64,000 nucleotides of DNA from an uncultured Paracoccaceae bacterium (GCA_951812615.1 CATOSU010000014.1:1-64000); one strand, 5' to 3'. Positions 26,008-35,351 are shown, counted from the stretch's first letter. Translations and numbers: made by a program. Notes: a model not told the origin generated them from the letters alone.

Positions 26008-26732
26008 ACCCGGTCCCCCGTCGTCATGGGCACGATCCGTGTTGTCGAGGATCCCAGCAGCACAACCGTGCGCATGTCTGCCATTTCAGGCGCGGCGCGG
26101 GTCAGCGGCACAACGCGGATCTGTTCGTCTGGCGTGGACACCGCGCGGGCAAAGATCACCGGGCGGTCGTCGCCGCAGGCCTCGCGCAACACGGCCAGCG
26201 CCCGGTCAAAGCCTTCGGGCCGGCTCTTGGAGCGCGGATTGTAGAAGGCCATGGCGAAATCCGCCTCGGCCGCCAGCCGCAGCCGTTTTTCGATCAGCGC
26301 CCAGGGCTTGAGGTTGTCGCTGAGATTGATGGCGCAGAAATCATGGCCCAGCGGCGCGCCGATCCGGGCGGCGGCGGCCAGCATGGCGGTGATGCCCGGC
26401 AATACCTCGATCCCGACATCGCGCCAGCGGTCCGGCCCGGTCTCCACCGCTTCGAACACGGCCGAAGCCATTGCGAAAACGCCGGGATCGCCCGACGAGA
26501 CAACCACCACGTTTTGCCCGTTTGCGGCCATGTCCAGCGCGTGCGCGGCACGGTTCAGCTCCACCCGGTTGTCGGACGCGTGCAGCGTCAGACCCGGACG
26601 GTCCGCGACGCGCGCGACATAAGGAATATAGCCCACCACATCGGTGGCCTGCGCCAGCGCCGCGGTGACGTCCGGCGTGATCAGCCCGTCGGCCCCGGGA
26701 CCCAGACCGGCAATGACAAGCCGCCCGGTCAT
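25980..26732 (-). CDS. cobJ: precorrin-3B C17-methyltransferase
   Basis: 250-residue CobJ. LVIAGLGPGADGLITPDV is the SAM-binding loop; VVSSGDPGVFAMASAVFE and LPGITAMLAAAARIGAPLGHDFCAI are hallmark stretches. It methylates C17 with ring contraction to precorrin-4. It overlaps cobI by four bases upstream and converges on cobK, overlapping its last 28 bases. Confidence 0.93.
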   Translation of the reverse strand: MTGRLVIAGLGPGADGLITPDVTAALAQATDVVGYIPYVARVADRPGLTLHASDNRVELNRAAHALDMAANGQNVVVVSSGDPGVFAMASAVFEAVETGPDRWRDVGIEVLPGITAMLAAAARIGAPLGHDFCAINLSDNLKPWALIEKRLRLAAEADFAMAFYNPRSKSRPEGFDRALAVLREACGDDRPVIFARAVSTPDEQIRVVPLTRAAPEMADMRTVVLLGSSTTRIVPMTTGDRVYTPRSVPA

Positions 26733-27457
26733 GGCCGTCTGCCCTGACCATGCACAACGACGATGGAGAAATAGGGGGTCACCCCGGTGCCCGCCTCGCG
26801 CAGCGGTGTCGCCTTCTGCGCGTCCATCGTGGCATATTCGATCAGCCAGGCGTCGTCGTAGCGCTCCGCGCTGTGCAGGGCACGGGTGATTTTTTCGATG
26901 TTGCGCCCGATTTTCATCACCACCAGCGCGTTGCTGTCGGCCATGCGGCGGGCCAGTTCGTCTTCGGGCAGGGTGCCCATCAGAACGGTCAGCACGTCGT
27001 CGCCCCATGTGACCGGCTGGCCGGTGGCGGTCCACGCCCCGGACATGCCGGTGATGCCGGGCACGACCACAACCGGGACCGTTCCGGTCAGCCGCGAATG
27101 CAGATGCATGAACGACCCGTAGAAGAACGGGTCGCCCTCGCACAACACGACCACGTCTTCGCCGGCATCGGTCAGCGCCGTCAGCCGCGTCACGCAATCG
27201 GCATAGAACGCCGACAGCGCCGCGTTGTAACCCGGATCGGACAGCGGGATTTCGGTGGTCACCGGGTATTCCATCGGAAGTTCGGTGGCGCCTTCGGGGA
27301 TCAGCCCGTCAACAATACCGCGGGCCTGACCCGATCGCCCGGCCTTGCGGAAATAGGCGACATGGCGGGCCTGCCGCAGCAACCGGTCGGCCCGGACGCT
27401 CATCAGGTCCGGATCGCCGGGGCCCAGCCCGAGCCCGTAAACCGTGCCCGTGCTCAT
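26729..27457 (-). CDS. cobI: precorrin-2 C20-methyltransferase
   Basis: 242-residue CobI. VYGLGLGPGDPDLMSVRADRLL is the SAM loop; VVLCEGDPFFYGSFMHL and VVPGITGMSGAWTATGQP are typical. It makes precorrin-3A. Four-base overlaps on both sides (cobH and cobJ) indicate tight translational coupling. Confidence 0.93.
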   Translation of the reverse strand: MSTGTVYGLGLGPGDPDLMSVRADRLLRQARHVAYFRKAGRSGQARGIVDGLIPEGATELPMEYPVTTEIPLSDPGYNAALSAFYADCVTRLTALTDAGEDVVVLCEGDPFFYGSFMHLHSRLTGTVPVVVVPGITGMSGAWTATGQPVTWGDDVLTVLMGTLPEDELARRMADSNALVVMKIGRNIEKITRALHSAERYDDAWLIEYATMDAQKATPLREAGTGVTPYFSIVVVHGQGRRP

Positions 27458-28083
27458 TCCGCGCGGCTCGCGACGGCGTTGATGGCGGCGACGGTGATGG
27501 CGCTGCCACCCAGCCGCCCTTCGACGATCACGCAGGGTACCGGCCGGGCCTCCCACAGGGCGGCCTTGGATTCCACCGCGCCGACAAAGCCCACCGGGCA
27601 GCCGATGATCGCGGCGGGGCGCGGGCAGGCCGGGTCCTCGAGCATGTTCAACAGGTGAAACAGCGCCGTGGGCGCATTGCCGATGGCCACCACGGCCCCC
27701 GCCAGATGCGGGCGCCACAATTCCAGCGCCGCAGCCGAGCGGGTGTTTTTCATCCGGGCCGCACGGTCCCGGACCCCGTCGGCATGGAGGGTGCAGATGA
27801 CCTCGTTTCCGGCCGGCAGCCGCGGGCGGGTGACACCTTCGCTGACCATGCGCGCGTCGCACAGGATCGGCGCGCCGGCCTCCAGAGCGGCGCGCGCGGC
27901 GGGCACGAAGCCGGGCGAAAACCGGATGTGCGGGGCCAGCCCGACCATGCCTGCGGCATGGATCATTCGCACCGCCACCTGCTCCTCGTCCGCATCGAAG
28001 CGGGTCAGTTCGGCCTCGGCCCGGATCGTGGCGAAGGATTGTTTGTAGATGGCCGCGCCATCGGTTTCGTAATCATAAGGCAT
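27454..28083 (-). CDS. cobH: precorrin-8X methylmutase
   Basis: 209-residue CobH. RMIHAAGMVGLAPHIRFSPG contains the catalytic His that moves the methyl from C11 to C12; CDARMVSEGVTR and GCPVGFVGAVESK are conserved. Length is standard. The start shares a base with the cobG stop. Confidence 0.94.
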   Translation of the reverse strand: MPYDYETDGAAIYKQSFATIRAEAELTRFDADEEQVAVRMIHAAGMVGLAPHIRFSPGFVPAARAALEAGAPILCDARMVSEGVTRPRLPAGNEVICTLHADGVRDRAARMKNTRSAAALELWRPHLAGAVVAIGNAPTALFHLLNMLEDPACPRPAAIIGCPVGFVGAVESKAALWEARPVPCVIVEGRLGGSAITVAAINAVASRAE

Positions 28084-29204
28084 CAGATCTGTTCCGTTCC
28101 GGTCCTGAGCGCATCGGGGTCCAGCCCGCGCCGGGCGGGCTCATCCCATGAACACCCATCTATCACAAGGTCAAAGCGGCCTGCGTTGCCCACCAGAGTG
28201 CGCGCCACCGGGCGCGGACAGGCACAGCCCTTGGCGCAGCCGCTGACATGCAGGGGCAGGGCGTATCGGTGCGCGATCTGTTCCGCCAGCACCCGTGTTT
28301 CTACGCTGGCGGTGTCGCAAAACGGCGCGCCGGGGCAGGCATCCGTGCGCAGCATCGGGTCGTCGGGGCGGTCGATGAAGGGATGGCCGGGCAGGTCGCC
28401 CGCCCCTTCCAGCACGAAGAGTCGCCAGGGCGTCAGTGTCAGCGCCGTGGTCCCGCTCTGCCCGATCAGCGTGGCCAGCGCGACGGCGTCGATGCTGCCG
28501 AACGGCGCGCCCAGAACCGTGCCGGTGCTGCATCGTCCGGGCCGCAGCGGCGCCGCCTCGGGCAGGGGGGCGGCGGATTGCCATTCCGCGGGCAGCCGGG
28601 CGGCGGCGTCGCGCATCCGGCGCGCGGACCCGCGGTTGACGGCAAACCAGCGGGCCAGTTCCAGGACGGTATCGGCAGCGTCTGCCGGCGCGACCGGGCG
28701 CCCCTTCGGCGCGCCATCGGCGCGCACGATCAGCCCCGCCCCGGACCGTTCGATCCGGATGTCGGCAGAGGCGCCCGCCAGTTGCCGCGCCGGGCCGCAG
28801 TCGATCGCGTATCCGAACTTGGCCGGCAGGTCGGGCAGATCGGCCAGCCGCGCCTGCACTGCCCGCGCCAGATCGGCAACCCCGTAGGCATCGCTGCGCC
28901 GTGGGGCCGTCAGGATATTGCGGCGGCGTTCGGTTTCCGGGTCCGGGTCCAGCAGACCCAGCGCCAGCAGGTCTGCCTGCAGCGGCTCCAGCCCGGCGTC
29001 CTGAACGCCGCGGATTTGCAGATTTGCCCGGCTGGTGAGATCCAGAAGCCCGCTGCCATGCGCCCGTGTTGCGGCGCACAGGCCCGTTGCCTGCTGCGCG
29101 CTCAGCTGTCCCGCATGCGGCCGGATGCGCACGATCAGCCCGTCGCCCGACCACATCGGCGTCAGCGCGCCGGGACACCATCCCTTTGCTGCCGGCCGGG
29201 TCAT
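28083..29204 (-). CDS. cobG: precorrin-3B synthase
   Basis: 373-residue sirohaem/Fe-S-type reductase homologue. An N-terminal GDGLIVRIRPHAGQLSAQQ half-domain and SRANLQIRGVQ are followed by the C-terminal cysteine pairs CPGAPFC and CAKGCACP, as expected to hold the 4Fe-4S cluster. It hydroxylates precorrin-3A with O2 and forms the ring-A lactone, the defining oxygen-dependent step, so this locus encodes the aerobic pathway. It overlaps cobN by four bases. Confidence 0.9.
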   Translation of the reverse strand: MTRPAAKGWCPGALTPMWSGDGLIVRIRPHAGQLSAQQATGLCAATRAHGSGLLDLTSRANLQIRGVQDAGLEPLQADLLALGLLDPDPETERRRNILTAPRRSDAYGVADLARAVQARLADLPDLPAKFGYAIDCGPARQLAGASADIRIERSGAGLIVRADGAPKGRPVAPADAADTVLELARWFAVNRGSARRMRDAAARLPAEWQSAAPLPEAAPLRPGRCSTGTVLGAPFGSIDAVALATLIGQSGTTALTLTPWRLFVLEGAGDLPGHPFIDRPDDPMLRTDACPGAPFCDTASVETRVLAEQIAHRYALPLHVSGCAKGCACPRPVARTLVGNAGRFDLVIDGCSWDEPARRGLDPDALRTGTEQI

Positions 29205-32200
29205 GCGCTGCGCTCCATCATCGCCCGGATCGAATTGCTGCGGCTGTGCCACAGCCCGGCCTCCTTCAGGGCGGCGAACCGGTCCAGCATTGCGCGGTGG
29301 GCCTGCGGGTTTTCCGCCTCAAGGAACCCGGCCACCTCGGGCGCGCCCAGCGTCGCGTCAAAATAAGCGTCGAACAGGTGCGGACCGACCGCACCGGCCA
29401 GCTGTGCGAAGGCGGCCATATGCTCCAGCGTGGCGGCGATCTCTGCCGCGCCGCGGAACCCGTGGCGCTGCATACCGGCGATCCATGCCGGATTGGCCGC
29501 CCGCGCCCGGACCACCCGCGCAATCTCTTCGGGCAAGGTGCGCGCGCGCGGCGTGTCGGGCCGGGTGTTGTCGAGGTGATAGAGCTTTGCTGACCCGCCG
29601 GTCACCTGCTTGGCCGCGGCAAAGCCGGCCTCGTGCGCGGCATAATCGGCAGCCAGCAACAGGTCGGTTTCGGCCAGATCCTGCAGGTGCACGAAACTGT
29701 CGGCCCGCGCGACGCGTTCGGAAATGCCGCCCGGATCGCGCGCGGCGGTCTCGCCCTCGAACGCGAAGGAAGACGCATCCAGCCAGGCTTGCCCGGCCTC
29801 GGCGCGGGTCTCCGTCCCGTAGCGGTCGGCAAGGTCCCCCATGCCCAGACCGTAGCTGCCGGGGCGGGGGCCATAGACCCGTGGCGCCGGTGCGCGCCCG
29901 GCAAACGGGTTCCAGTCGGGCGCTTCGTCGCGTTCCGAGAGCGCCCGCACCGCCTGAGCAAAGAGCGCCGAAAGCGTCGGGAAAACATCCCGGAACAGGC
30001 CCGACACCCGCAGCGTCACGTCCAGACGCGGCCGCTCCAGATCGGTGATCGGCAGGATTTCGACCCCCGACACCCGTTCGCTGCCCGCGTCCCAGACCGG
30101 TTTCGCGCCCAGCAGATGCAGCGCCATGGCAAACTCCTCGCCCGCAGTGCGCATGGTGGCCGAACCCCAGAGATCGACGATCAGGCCCTTGGGATAATCA
30201 CCCTCGTCCTGCAGGTGCCGCCGGACCAGTTCCTCGGCCAGTTTCACGCCCTGCGCATAGGCCGACCGCGTCGGCACGCTGCGCGGGTCGGTGGTATAGA
30301 GGTTGCGGCCCGTCGGCAGCACATCCGCCCGTCCCCGATAGGGCGAGCCCGATGGCCCGGCCGCGATCCGCTTGCCCCGCAGCGCGTCCAACAGGGCCTG
30401 CCGTTCAGCGGTCACAGACGGGCCGGTGTCAAAATTGCCCCACACCTGCGGCGCCCGTCCCCAGACATGCAGCCCATCGCCGAACTGGCTTTCCTTGATG
30501 TCACAGACAAAACGGTCGATGCGGGTGATCGCCTCGGCCGTGCTGGCGGCGGTGTCGAGCCCCAGATCCGCCTCAACCCCCAGCGCCTGCGCCTCGTCCC
30601 GGATATCGGCCTGCAGCCGGTCGCGCCGGCGCGGGTCCAGCCCGTCGGCGTTGGAAAACTCGTCCAGCAGCGTTTCCAGCCGCAGGAACCGGTCCGGCGT
30701 GTGGCTGTCGCGCAGAGGTGGCGGGATATGGCCCAGCGTGATCGCGCCGATCCGGCGCTTGGCCTGCGCCGCTTCGCCCGGGTCGTTGACGATGAAGGGA
30801 TAGATCACCGGCAGATCGCCGGTCAGCACCTCGGGCCAGCAGGCGCGCGACAGCGCCACGGATTTGCCGGGCAGCCATTCCAGCGTGCCATGCGCGCCGA
30901 CATGGATCAGCGCGTCGATCCCGCGCACATGCCGCAGCCAGAGATAGAAGGCGACATAGCCGTGCCGCGGTGTGCGCGACAGGTCGTGATAGTCATCCTC
31001 CCGCGCCGCCGCCAACCCGCGTTCGGGCTGCAGCGCGACAACCGCGCGGCCGTGTTCGGCCAGCGCAAAACGGAACATACCGTCGATGCAGTCCGGATCG
31101 TTTTCGGGCCGGCCCCAGGCAGTGGCGATGTCAGTTTGCAGGCCGGCCGGCAGCCCTGCCAGCAGCGCCCGGTAGTCATCCACGGCGAGGGCCGGCGTCC
31201 GGTCCGACAAGGCGCGCACCAGATCAGGGCCGGAATTTTTGAAAAATTCCGGCTGCTCCGCGCTGTCGAGGTCTTCCAGGATCGCCGTGGCCGAGGCCAG
31301 CGCGTCGAGCCCCACGGCATGCGCCATCTGCCAGTCCTTGCCGGGATAGGTGGACAGCACCATGCCGACCTTCGGATCGTCTGTCTGCGACAGACGCACA
31401 TATGCGGCCACGCGGTCGGCAATGGCTGCAATCCGGTCGGGTTGCGGGGCGTGGGCATGCCGGGAAAACTGCAGCACCGGATCCCGCGGTTGCGGCTCCT
31501 TGAACGAGGCCACGCCGGCCATGATCCGGCCGTCCACCTCCGGCAGCACCACGTGCATCGCCAGATCCGCGGGCGACAGCCCGCGTTCGGCCTCGTCCCA
31601 GGCTGCCTGCGTCGAGGTGGCCAGCGCCACCTGAAACACCGGCACTCCGGCTGCGTCGAGCGGCGAGGTGCCGCTGTCGCCCCGGCCGGAAAAGGCGGTG
31701 GCGTTGACGACGGCATCCGGGCGCAGGGCCGCCACCTGCCGGGTCAGCCAGCCTGCGGCCCCGGGCGCCTTGAGCGATGGTGCAAAAAGCGCGCCAACCT
31801 GAAACCCCCGCGCCCGGAAGGCATCGAACAGCGCCGCGACGGGGGCAAGATCCGCCGCCGTCAGATAGGCGCGGTAAAAGGTGATCAGGATCCGCGGTGT
31901 CGCGTCGGGAAACAGCATCGCCGGGCAGCTCAGGCCATGTTCCGGCGTCCATGCGCCGACCGCGGGCAGCGTCTTGGCCCCGCGCACCGGTCCGGCATAA
32001 AGCCCGGCGGCCAGCGCCAGCTGTGCCAGCGCCGCCTGCGCCGCAACCGCACCGCCGGTGTCACAGAGGTGCTGCAGCCGCCGCAGGGTGGAGACCGGCA
32101 CGGTCGAAACCTCGTCGAGCCGCGGGTCCTCGCGACCATCCGCCGGCAGCACTGCCAGCGCGATGCCCTGCGCCTGTGCCAGCGCCGACACCTGCTGCAG

Positions 32201-32488
32201 CCCGTAAGACCAGTAGGGCACGCCGCCGATCAGGCGGATCAGGATACCCTTGGCCCCGCACAGGGTCTGTTCGACGTAAGTGTCGACCGACAACGGGTGC
32301 TTCAGCGCCGCAAGATTGGCCAGCCTCAGGTCGGGCAGGCCGCCGGCGCTGCGCTTCCAGCCTTCGGCAAAGGCGCCGAGGTCGCTGTCGGAAAAGCTGA
32401 GCGCCACCAGGTCCGCCGGGCTCTGGCCCAGGTCGGTTGGTGTCTCGGACTCTTCGAGCCCGTGGCTTTCCCGGAAAACGACGTGCAT
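29201..32488 (-). CDS. cobN: cobaltochelatase large subunit CobN
   Basis: 1095-residue CobN, the porphyrin-binding subunit that inserts cobalt into hydrogenobyrinic acid a,c-diamide with CobS and CobT (not in this window). Typical sequence includes HVGAHGTLEWLPGKSVALS and GLIVDLWGSATMRTAGEEF, and the length is near the family norm of about 1100-1275. The ATG at 32488 is chosen because it starts just after the cobW stop. A perfect 25-base AT-cored palindrome lies inside the gene (31229-31253) without breaking the frame. Confidence 0.93.
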   Translation of the reverse strand: MHVVFRESHGLEESETPTDLGQSPADLVALSFSDSDLGAFAEGWKRSAGGLPDLRLANLAALKHPLSVDTYVEQTLCGAKGILIRLIGGVPYWSYGLQQVSALAQAQGIALAVLPADGREDPRLDEVSTVPVSTLRRLQHLCDTGGAVAAQAALAQLALAAGLYAGPVRGAKTLPAVGAWTPEHGLSCPAMLFPDATPRILITFYRAYLTAADLAPVAALFDAFRARGFQVGALFAPSLKAPGAAGWLTRQVAALRPDAVVNATAFSGRGDSGTSPLDAAGVPVFQVALATSTQAAWDEAERGLSPADLAMHVVLPEVDGRIMAGVASFKEPQPRDPVLQFSRHAHAPQPDRIAAIADRVAAYVRLSQTDDPKVGMVLSTYPGKDWQMAHAVGLDALASATAILEDLDSAEQPEFFKNSGPDLVRALSDRTPALAVDDYRALLAGLPAGLQTDIATAWGRPENDPDCIDGMFRFALAEHGRAVVALQPERGLAAAREDDYHDLSRTPRHGYVAFYLWLRHVRGIDALIHVGAHGTLEWLPGKSVALSRACWPEVLTGDLPVIYPFIVNDPGEAAQAKRRIGAITLGHIPPPLRDSHTPDRFLRLETLLDEFSNADGLDPRRRDRLQADIRDEAQALGVEADLGLDTAASTAEAITRIDRFVCDIKESQFGDGLHVWGRAPQVWGNFDTGPSVTAERQALLDALRGKRIAAGPSGSPYRGRADVLPTGRNLYTTDPRSVPTRSAYAQGVKLAEELVRRHLQDEGDYPKGLIVDLWGSATMRTAGEEFAMALHLLGAKPVWDAGSERVSGVEILPITDLERPRLDVTLRVSGLFRDVFPTLSALFAQAVRALSERDEAPDWNPFAGRAPAPRVYGPRPGSYGLGMGDLADRYGTETRAEAGQAWLDASSFAFEGETAARDPGGISERVARADSFVHLQDLAETDLLLAADYAAHEAGFAAAKQVTGGSAKLYHLDNTRPDTPRARTLPEEIARVVRARAANPAWIAGMQRHGFRGAAEIAATLEHMAAFAQLAGAVGPHLFDAYFDATLGAPEVAGFLEAENPQAHRAMLDRFAALKEAGLWHSRSNSIRAMMERSA
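31229..31253. repeat. perfect AT-cored palindrome inside cobN
   Basis: Left arm GCCGGAATTTTT and right arm AAAAATTCCGGC flank one central base, giving 12 perfect pairs within GC-rich coding sequence. It encodes PEFFKNSG of CobN. It resembles the intergenic hairpins at 14446-14462 and 47932-47954 more than its coding surroundings. Confidence 0.7.
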
Positions 32489-32489
32489 G

Positions 32490-33545
32490 TCATTCCGCCG
32501 CGGCGGGCAATCCCGACAACACCGCAGAGATCGCGTCCCGGTCAATATCGTCATGCTCGGCGATCACCACCAGCCGGCCCGCGCGGGGCTCGCCCGGGCC
32601 CCACGGGCGGTCGAACTGATGCCGCACCCGGGCCCCCACCGCCTGCACCAGCAGCCGCATCGGTTTGCCCGTAACAGCGGCATAGCCCTTGACCCGCAGG
32701 ATGTTCCGCGTGTTGGCCAGGTGTTCGATCCGCGCGACCAGATCGGCGGCGTTGGCCAGTTCGGGCAGGTCCACGACGATGCTGTCGAAATCGTCATGTT
32801 CGTGGTCGTCGAACCCGTCATGATGGCTGGGCCGCGCGTCCATATCGTCTTCGGCCGCGGCCTCCAGCCCAAGGATCACCCGCGGGTCAACCACGCCTTC
32901 GGCCACCTCGACCACCGGCAGGGGGCGGGGCGCCTCGGCGTCGATCACGGCGCGGGCGCGGGCAATGCCGTCAGCGCCGGCCAGATCGGGCTTGGTCAGC
33001 AGGACAATATCGGCACAGGAAATCTGATCCTCGAACACTTCGCTCAGCGGGGTTTCGTGATCGAGCGAGCTGTCGGCTTCACGCTGGGCCTCCACCGCAT
33101 CCACGTTGGGCGCAAACCGCCCCGCGGCCACCGCCTCGGCATCGGCCAGCGCGATCACCCCGTCGACGGTGATCTTCGAACGGATGTCAGGCCAGTCGAA
33201 CGCCTTGAGCAGCGGTTTCGGCAGGGCCAGTCCCGAGGTTTCGATCAGGATGTGATCGGGGCGCGGCTCCAGCGCCATCAGCGCCTCGATCGTCGGGATG
33301 AAATCGTCGGCCACGGTGCAGCAGATACAGCCATTGGCCAGTTCCATGATGTTTTCCGCCGGGCAATCGGGGATCGCACAGCTTTTCAGAATGTCGCCGT
33401 CCACGCCGACATCGCCAAACTCGTTGACCACGACGGCCAGCCGCCTGCCGCCGGGATTTTGCATCAGGTGACGGATCAGGGTGGTTTTCCCGGACCCGAG
33501 GAACCCGGTCACGACGGTGACGGGCAGTTTGGCGAGGTTGGTCAT
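32490..33545 (-). CDS. cobW: CobW-type G3E GTPase / metallochaperone
   Basis: 351-residue COG0523 GTPase. VVTGFLGSGKTTLIRHL is the Walker A motif, NGCICC the metal-binding C-x-C-C motif, LIETSGLALP a G3E-type motif, and LTKPDL the guanine-recognition region. A His/Asp-rich segment (SHHDGFDDHEHDDFD) before the C-terminal domain may bind Co2+. The position between a DUF1636 gene and cobN supports cobalt delivery to the chelatase, an accepted proposal for CobW. Confidence 0.92.
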   Translation of the reverse strand: MTNLAKLPVTVVTGFLGSGKTTLIRHLMQNPGGRRLAVVVNEFGDVGVDGDILKSCAIPDCPAENIMELANGCICCTVADDFIPTIEALMALEPRPDHILIETSGLALPKPLLKAFDWPDIRSKITVDGVIALADAEAVAAGRFAPNVDAVEAQREADSSLDHETPLSEVFEDQISCADIVLLTKPDLAGADGIARARAVIDAEAPRPLPVVEVAEGVVDPRVILGLEAAAEDDMDARPSHHDGFDDHEHDDFDSIVVDLPELANAADLVARIEHLANTRNILRVKGYAAVTGKPMRLLVQAVGARVRHQFDRPWGPGEPRAGRLVVIAEHDDIDRDAISAVLSGLPAAAE

Positions 33546-33919
33546 TCCGGTAACTCCAGTGGGGGAATGCGGGCGATGCAGTTCTTGCGAAAATGTTCGG
33601 GCCTTTCGCGCCACGGCACAATCCCGTCTGCGGCATCGCGGTATCGGGATGCGCCATCGAGGATGGTTTCCACATGGTCACTTTCGTTCAGGCGGCCATA
33701 GACATAGGTCCACCGGCCTTCGCCGCGCAACACGATCGAACAGCCCTGCGAACAGTTGGAGAAGCATTCCACGGGCCGCAGCCGCACGCCGTCGGGCACA
33801 CGGCCTTTCAGCGCATCATGCAGCAGCGCACCGGGCCGGTCCGCATCCGCCTCGACGGGCAGGCCGCGTTTGCAGGATGTGCAAATGAGAAGTTCAACTT
33901 GTGTCTTCGTATCAGGCAC
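33542..33919 (-). CDS. DUF1636 small metal-binding (ferredoxin-like) protein
   Basis: 125-residue protein with four cysteines in LLICTSCKRG and PVECFSNCSQGCSIVL, a thioredoxin-like 2Fe-2S ferredoxin pattern of the DUF1636 family, which recurs beside cobW/cobN. The GTG at 33919 is preferred because AAAGGG lies upstream at good distance; an ATG at 33958 would add 13 residues but has no ribosome-binding site. It is the first gene behind the second cobalamin riboswitch and overlaps cobW by four bases. Function unknown, possibly electron or cobalt transfer. Confidence 0.8.
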   Translation of the reverse strand: MPDTKTQVELLICTSCKRGLPVEADADRPGALLHDALKGRVPDGVRLRPVECFSNCSQGCSIVLRGEGRWTYVYGRLNESDHVETILDGASRYRDAADGIVPWRERPEHFRKNCIARIPPLELPE

Positions 33920-34004
33920 TTGCCGCCCTTTCTTCAGGTCGATTGGGGTGGGCGGCATCCATCACAGATCCGACCCCGGCACACCCCGTCCGGTTCACGT
34001 CTCA

Positions 34005-34192
34005 CACGCTGGCAGGTCTCCCGGCTTGCGGATGTCAGAGCGGCGCTCTGGCGGCGGTCCAGCCTTCCCGGCACTGGCCAGTGGCTGCGGACCCCTCTCC
34101 GGTCACGGTCGCGGGGGCGGCTGCGCTTCAGGTTTGGCTCCAAACCCTGTCGCATTCCCTTTTCACCTGTCCTATGAACAGGCACCAGCATC
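34005..34192 (-). promoter_or_regulatory. cobalamin riboswitch heading the cob operon
   Basis: On the minus strand: GGTGCC near 34192, GTGAAAAGGGAA, CAGCCGCCCCCGCGACCGTGA, CCACTGG, GCCGGGAAGGCTGG and the B12 box variant AAGCCGGGAGACCTGCC (34027-34011). The box lies about 90 bases before the DUF1636 start. It should control the DUF1636-cobW-cobN-...-cobA operon. AAGCCGGGAGACC replaces the usual AAGTCAGGAGACC, a modest deviation. Confidence 0.92.
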
Positions 34193-34242
34193 GCAGCGTT
34201 CTGCGCTCCGATCCCGCCCCTGTCAAGAACCGGACGCCTGAA

Positions 34243-34851
34243 ATGACCGACGAGAACGCCCGCCACAAGGAAAAAATGCAGAAGATCAAGGCCGCCCGTG
34301 ACCGGATCATGGCGACCAAGACCGAGGAAAAGGGATTGATCATCGTCAACACCGGGACCGGCAAGGGCAAATCGTCCTCAGCCTTCGGGATGATCATGCG
34401 CTGCATCGCCCATGGTATGCCCTGCGCGGTGGTGCAGTTCATCAAGGGATCGCGCGCTACGGGTGAACGGGATTTCCTGCAGACGCATTTTCCGGACGCC
34501 TGCCGGTTCCATGTGTCCGGCGAAGGCTTCACCTGGGAAACGCAGGACCGTGAACGCGACATTGCCAAGGCCGAGGCGGGTTGGGAACTGGCCAGGGACC
34601 TGATCCGGGACGACAAGAACCGGATGGTGGTTCTGGACGAAATAAATATCGCTTTGCGTAACGATTATCTGGACATAGACGCTGTTGTTGATTTTCTTCT
34701 GAGCGAGAAACCGACCATGACCCACGTGGTTCTGACCGGCCGAAACGCCAAGCCGGAACTGATCGAGGCCGCGGATCTGGTCACCGACATGACGCTGGTC
34801 AAGCACCCGTTCCGCGACGGGGTCAAGGCGCAGGCCGGGGTGGAGTTTTAG
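34243..34851 (+). CDS. cobO: cob(I)yrinic acid a,c-diamide adenosyltransferase
   Basis: 202-residue CobO/BtuR-type enzyme. GLIIVNTGTGKGKSSSAFG is the ATP P-loop, VVQFIKGSRATGER and VVLDEINIAL are family motifs. It adds the adenosyl upper ligand. It is divergent from the riboswitch-led operon; only about 50 bases lie between its start and the riboswitch 5' end, so its promoter probably overlaps the riboswitch template. Confidence 0.93.
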   Translation: MTDENARHKEKMQKIKAARDRIMATKTEEKGLIIVNTGTGKGKSSSAFGMIMRCIAHGMPCAVVQFIKGSRATGERDFLQTHFPDACRFHVSGEGFTWETQDRERDIAKAEAGWELARDLIRDDKNRMVVLDEINIALRNDYLDIDAVVDFLLSEKPTMTHVVLTGRNAKPELIEAADLVTDMTLVKHPFRDGVKAQAGVEF

Positions 34852-34996
34852 GGCGCAGTCCGGCGGCCGGGCGCCCGGTTCGAAACGCAGATCAGGCGAC
34901 ATCTGCGCCCGGTCATGCTGGCCTCCTCTTCGGTGTTGGGTCATTGTCAAAACCGTATCAAATCGGCCGCCGGCTCAGGAATTCAGGGATCTTGTG

Positions 34997-35350
34997 ATGG
35001 GACAAACACGGATGAAGAAACGCCTTCTCACCGAGTTCGGCATGGGCACGTCGCTGCGCCGGCAGGACTATACCACGGCGGCGGTGCGGGCCGTCGGGGA
35101 CGCGCTGTGGCACAATTCGATAAATCTGGCCGAACTGCTGGACCGGCCGAAATCCGATATGCTGATCGACGTTGAGATCGGCGTGCAACACCCTGATAAG
35201 GTTGATAAAGAGGCCGTGGCGGCGGCATTTCCCTATGGGCAGGTTTCGGTGGCAGCGGTGTTTGGCGGGCTGGATGTGCCGCGGCCGGACGGAAATCCCA
35301 CGGTGATTGCGAACGCCGCGATCTCGGTTTCGTTCGAGATGGAGGCCTGA
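34997..35350 (+). CDS. Lin0512-family protein, copy 1
   Basis: 117-residue protein of the uncharacterised Lin0512 family. It has LTEFGMGTSLRRQDYTTAAVRAVGDALWHNS at the N-terminus and IDVEIGVQHPDKVD, ending in an alternating strand pattern. The ATG at 34997 follows AGGGA. The neighbouring gene is a paralogue with the same motifs, one base away. Both sit between cobO and cobQ, and no function is known; a link to cobalamin or a corrin substrate is inference from place only. Confidence 0.75.
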   Translation: MGQTRMKKRLLTEFGMGTSLRRQDYTTAAVRAVGDALWHNSINLAELLDRPKSDMLIDVEIGVQHPDKVDKEAVAAAFPYGQVSVAAVFGGLDVPRPDGNPTVIANAAISVSFEMEA

Positions 35351-35351
35351 G

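Noticed and set aside
29633-32674. A 1013-codon open frame on the plus strand opposite cobN
   Set aside because: It is a shadow of the GC-rich cobN gene: low-complexity Arg/Pro/Gly/Gln-rich translation with no motifs, while the minus strand gives a complete CobN.
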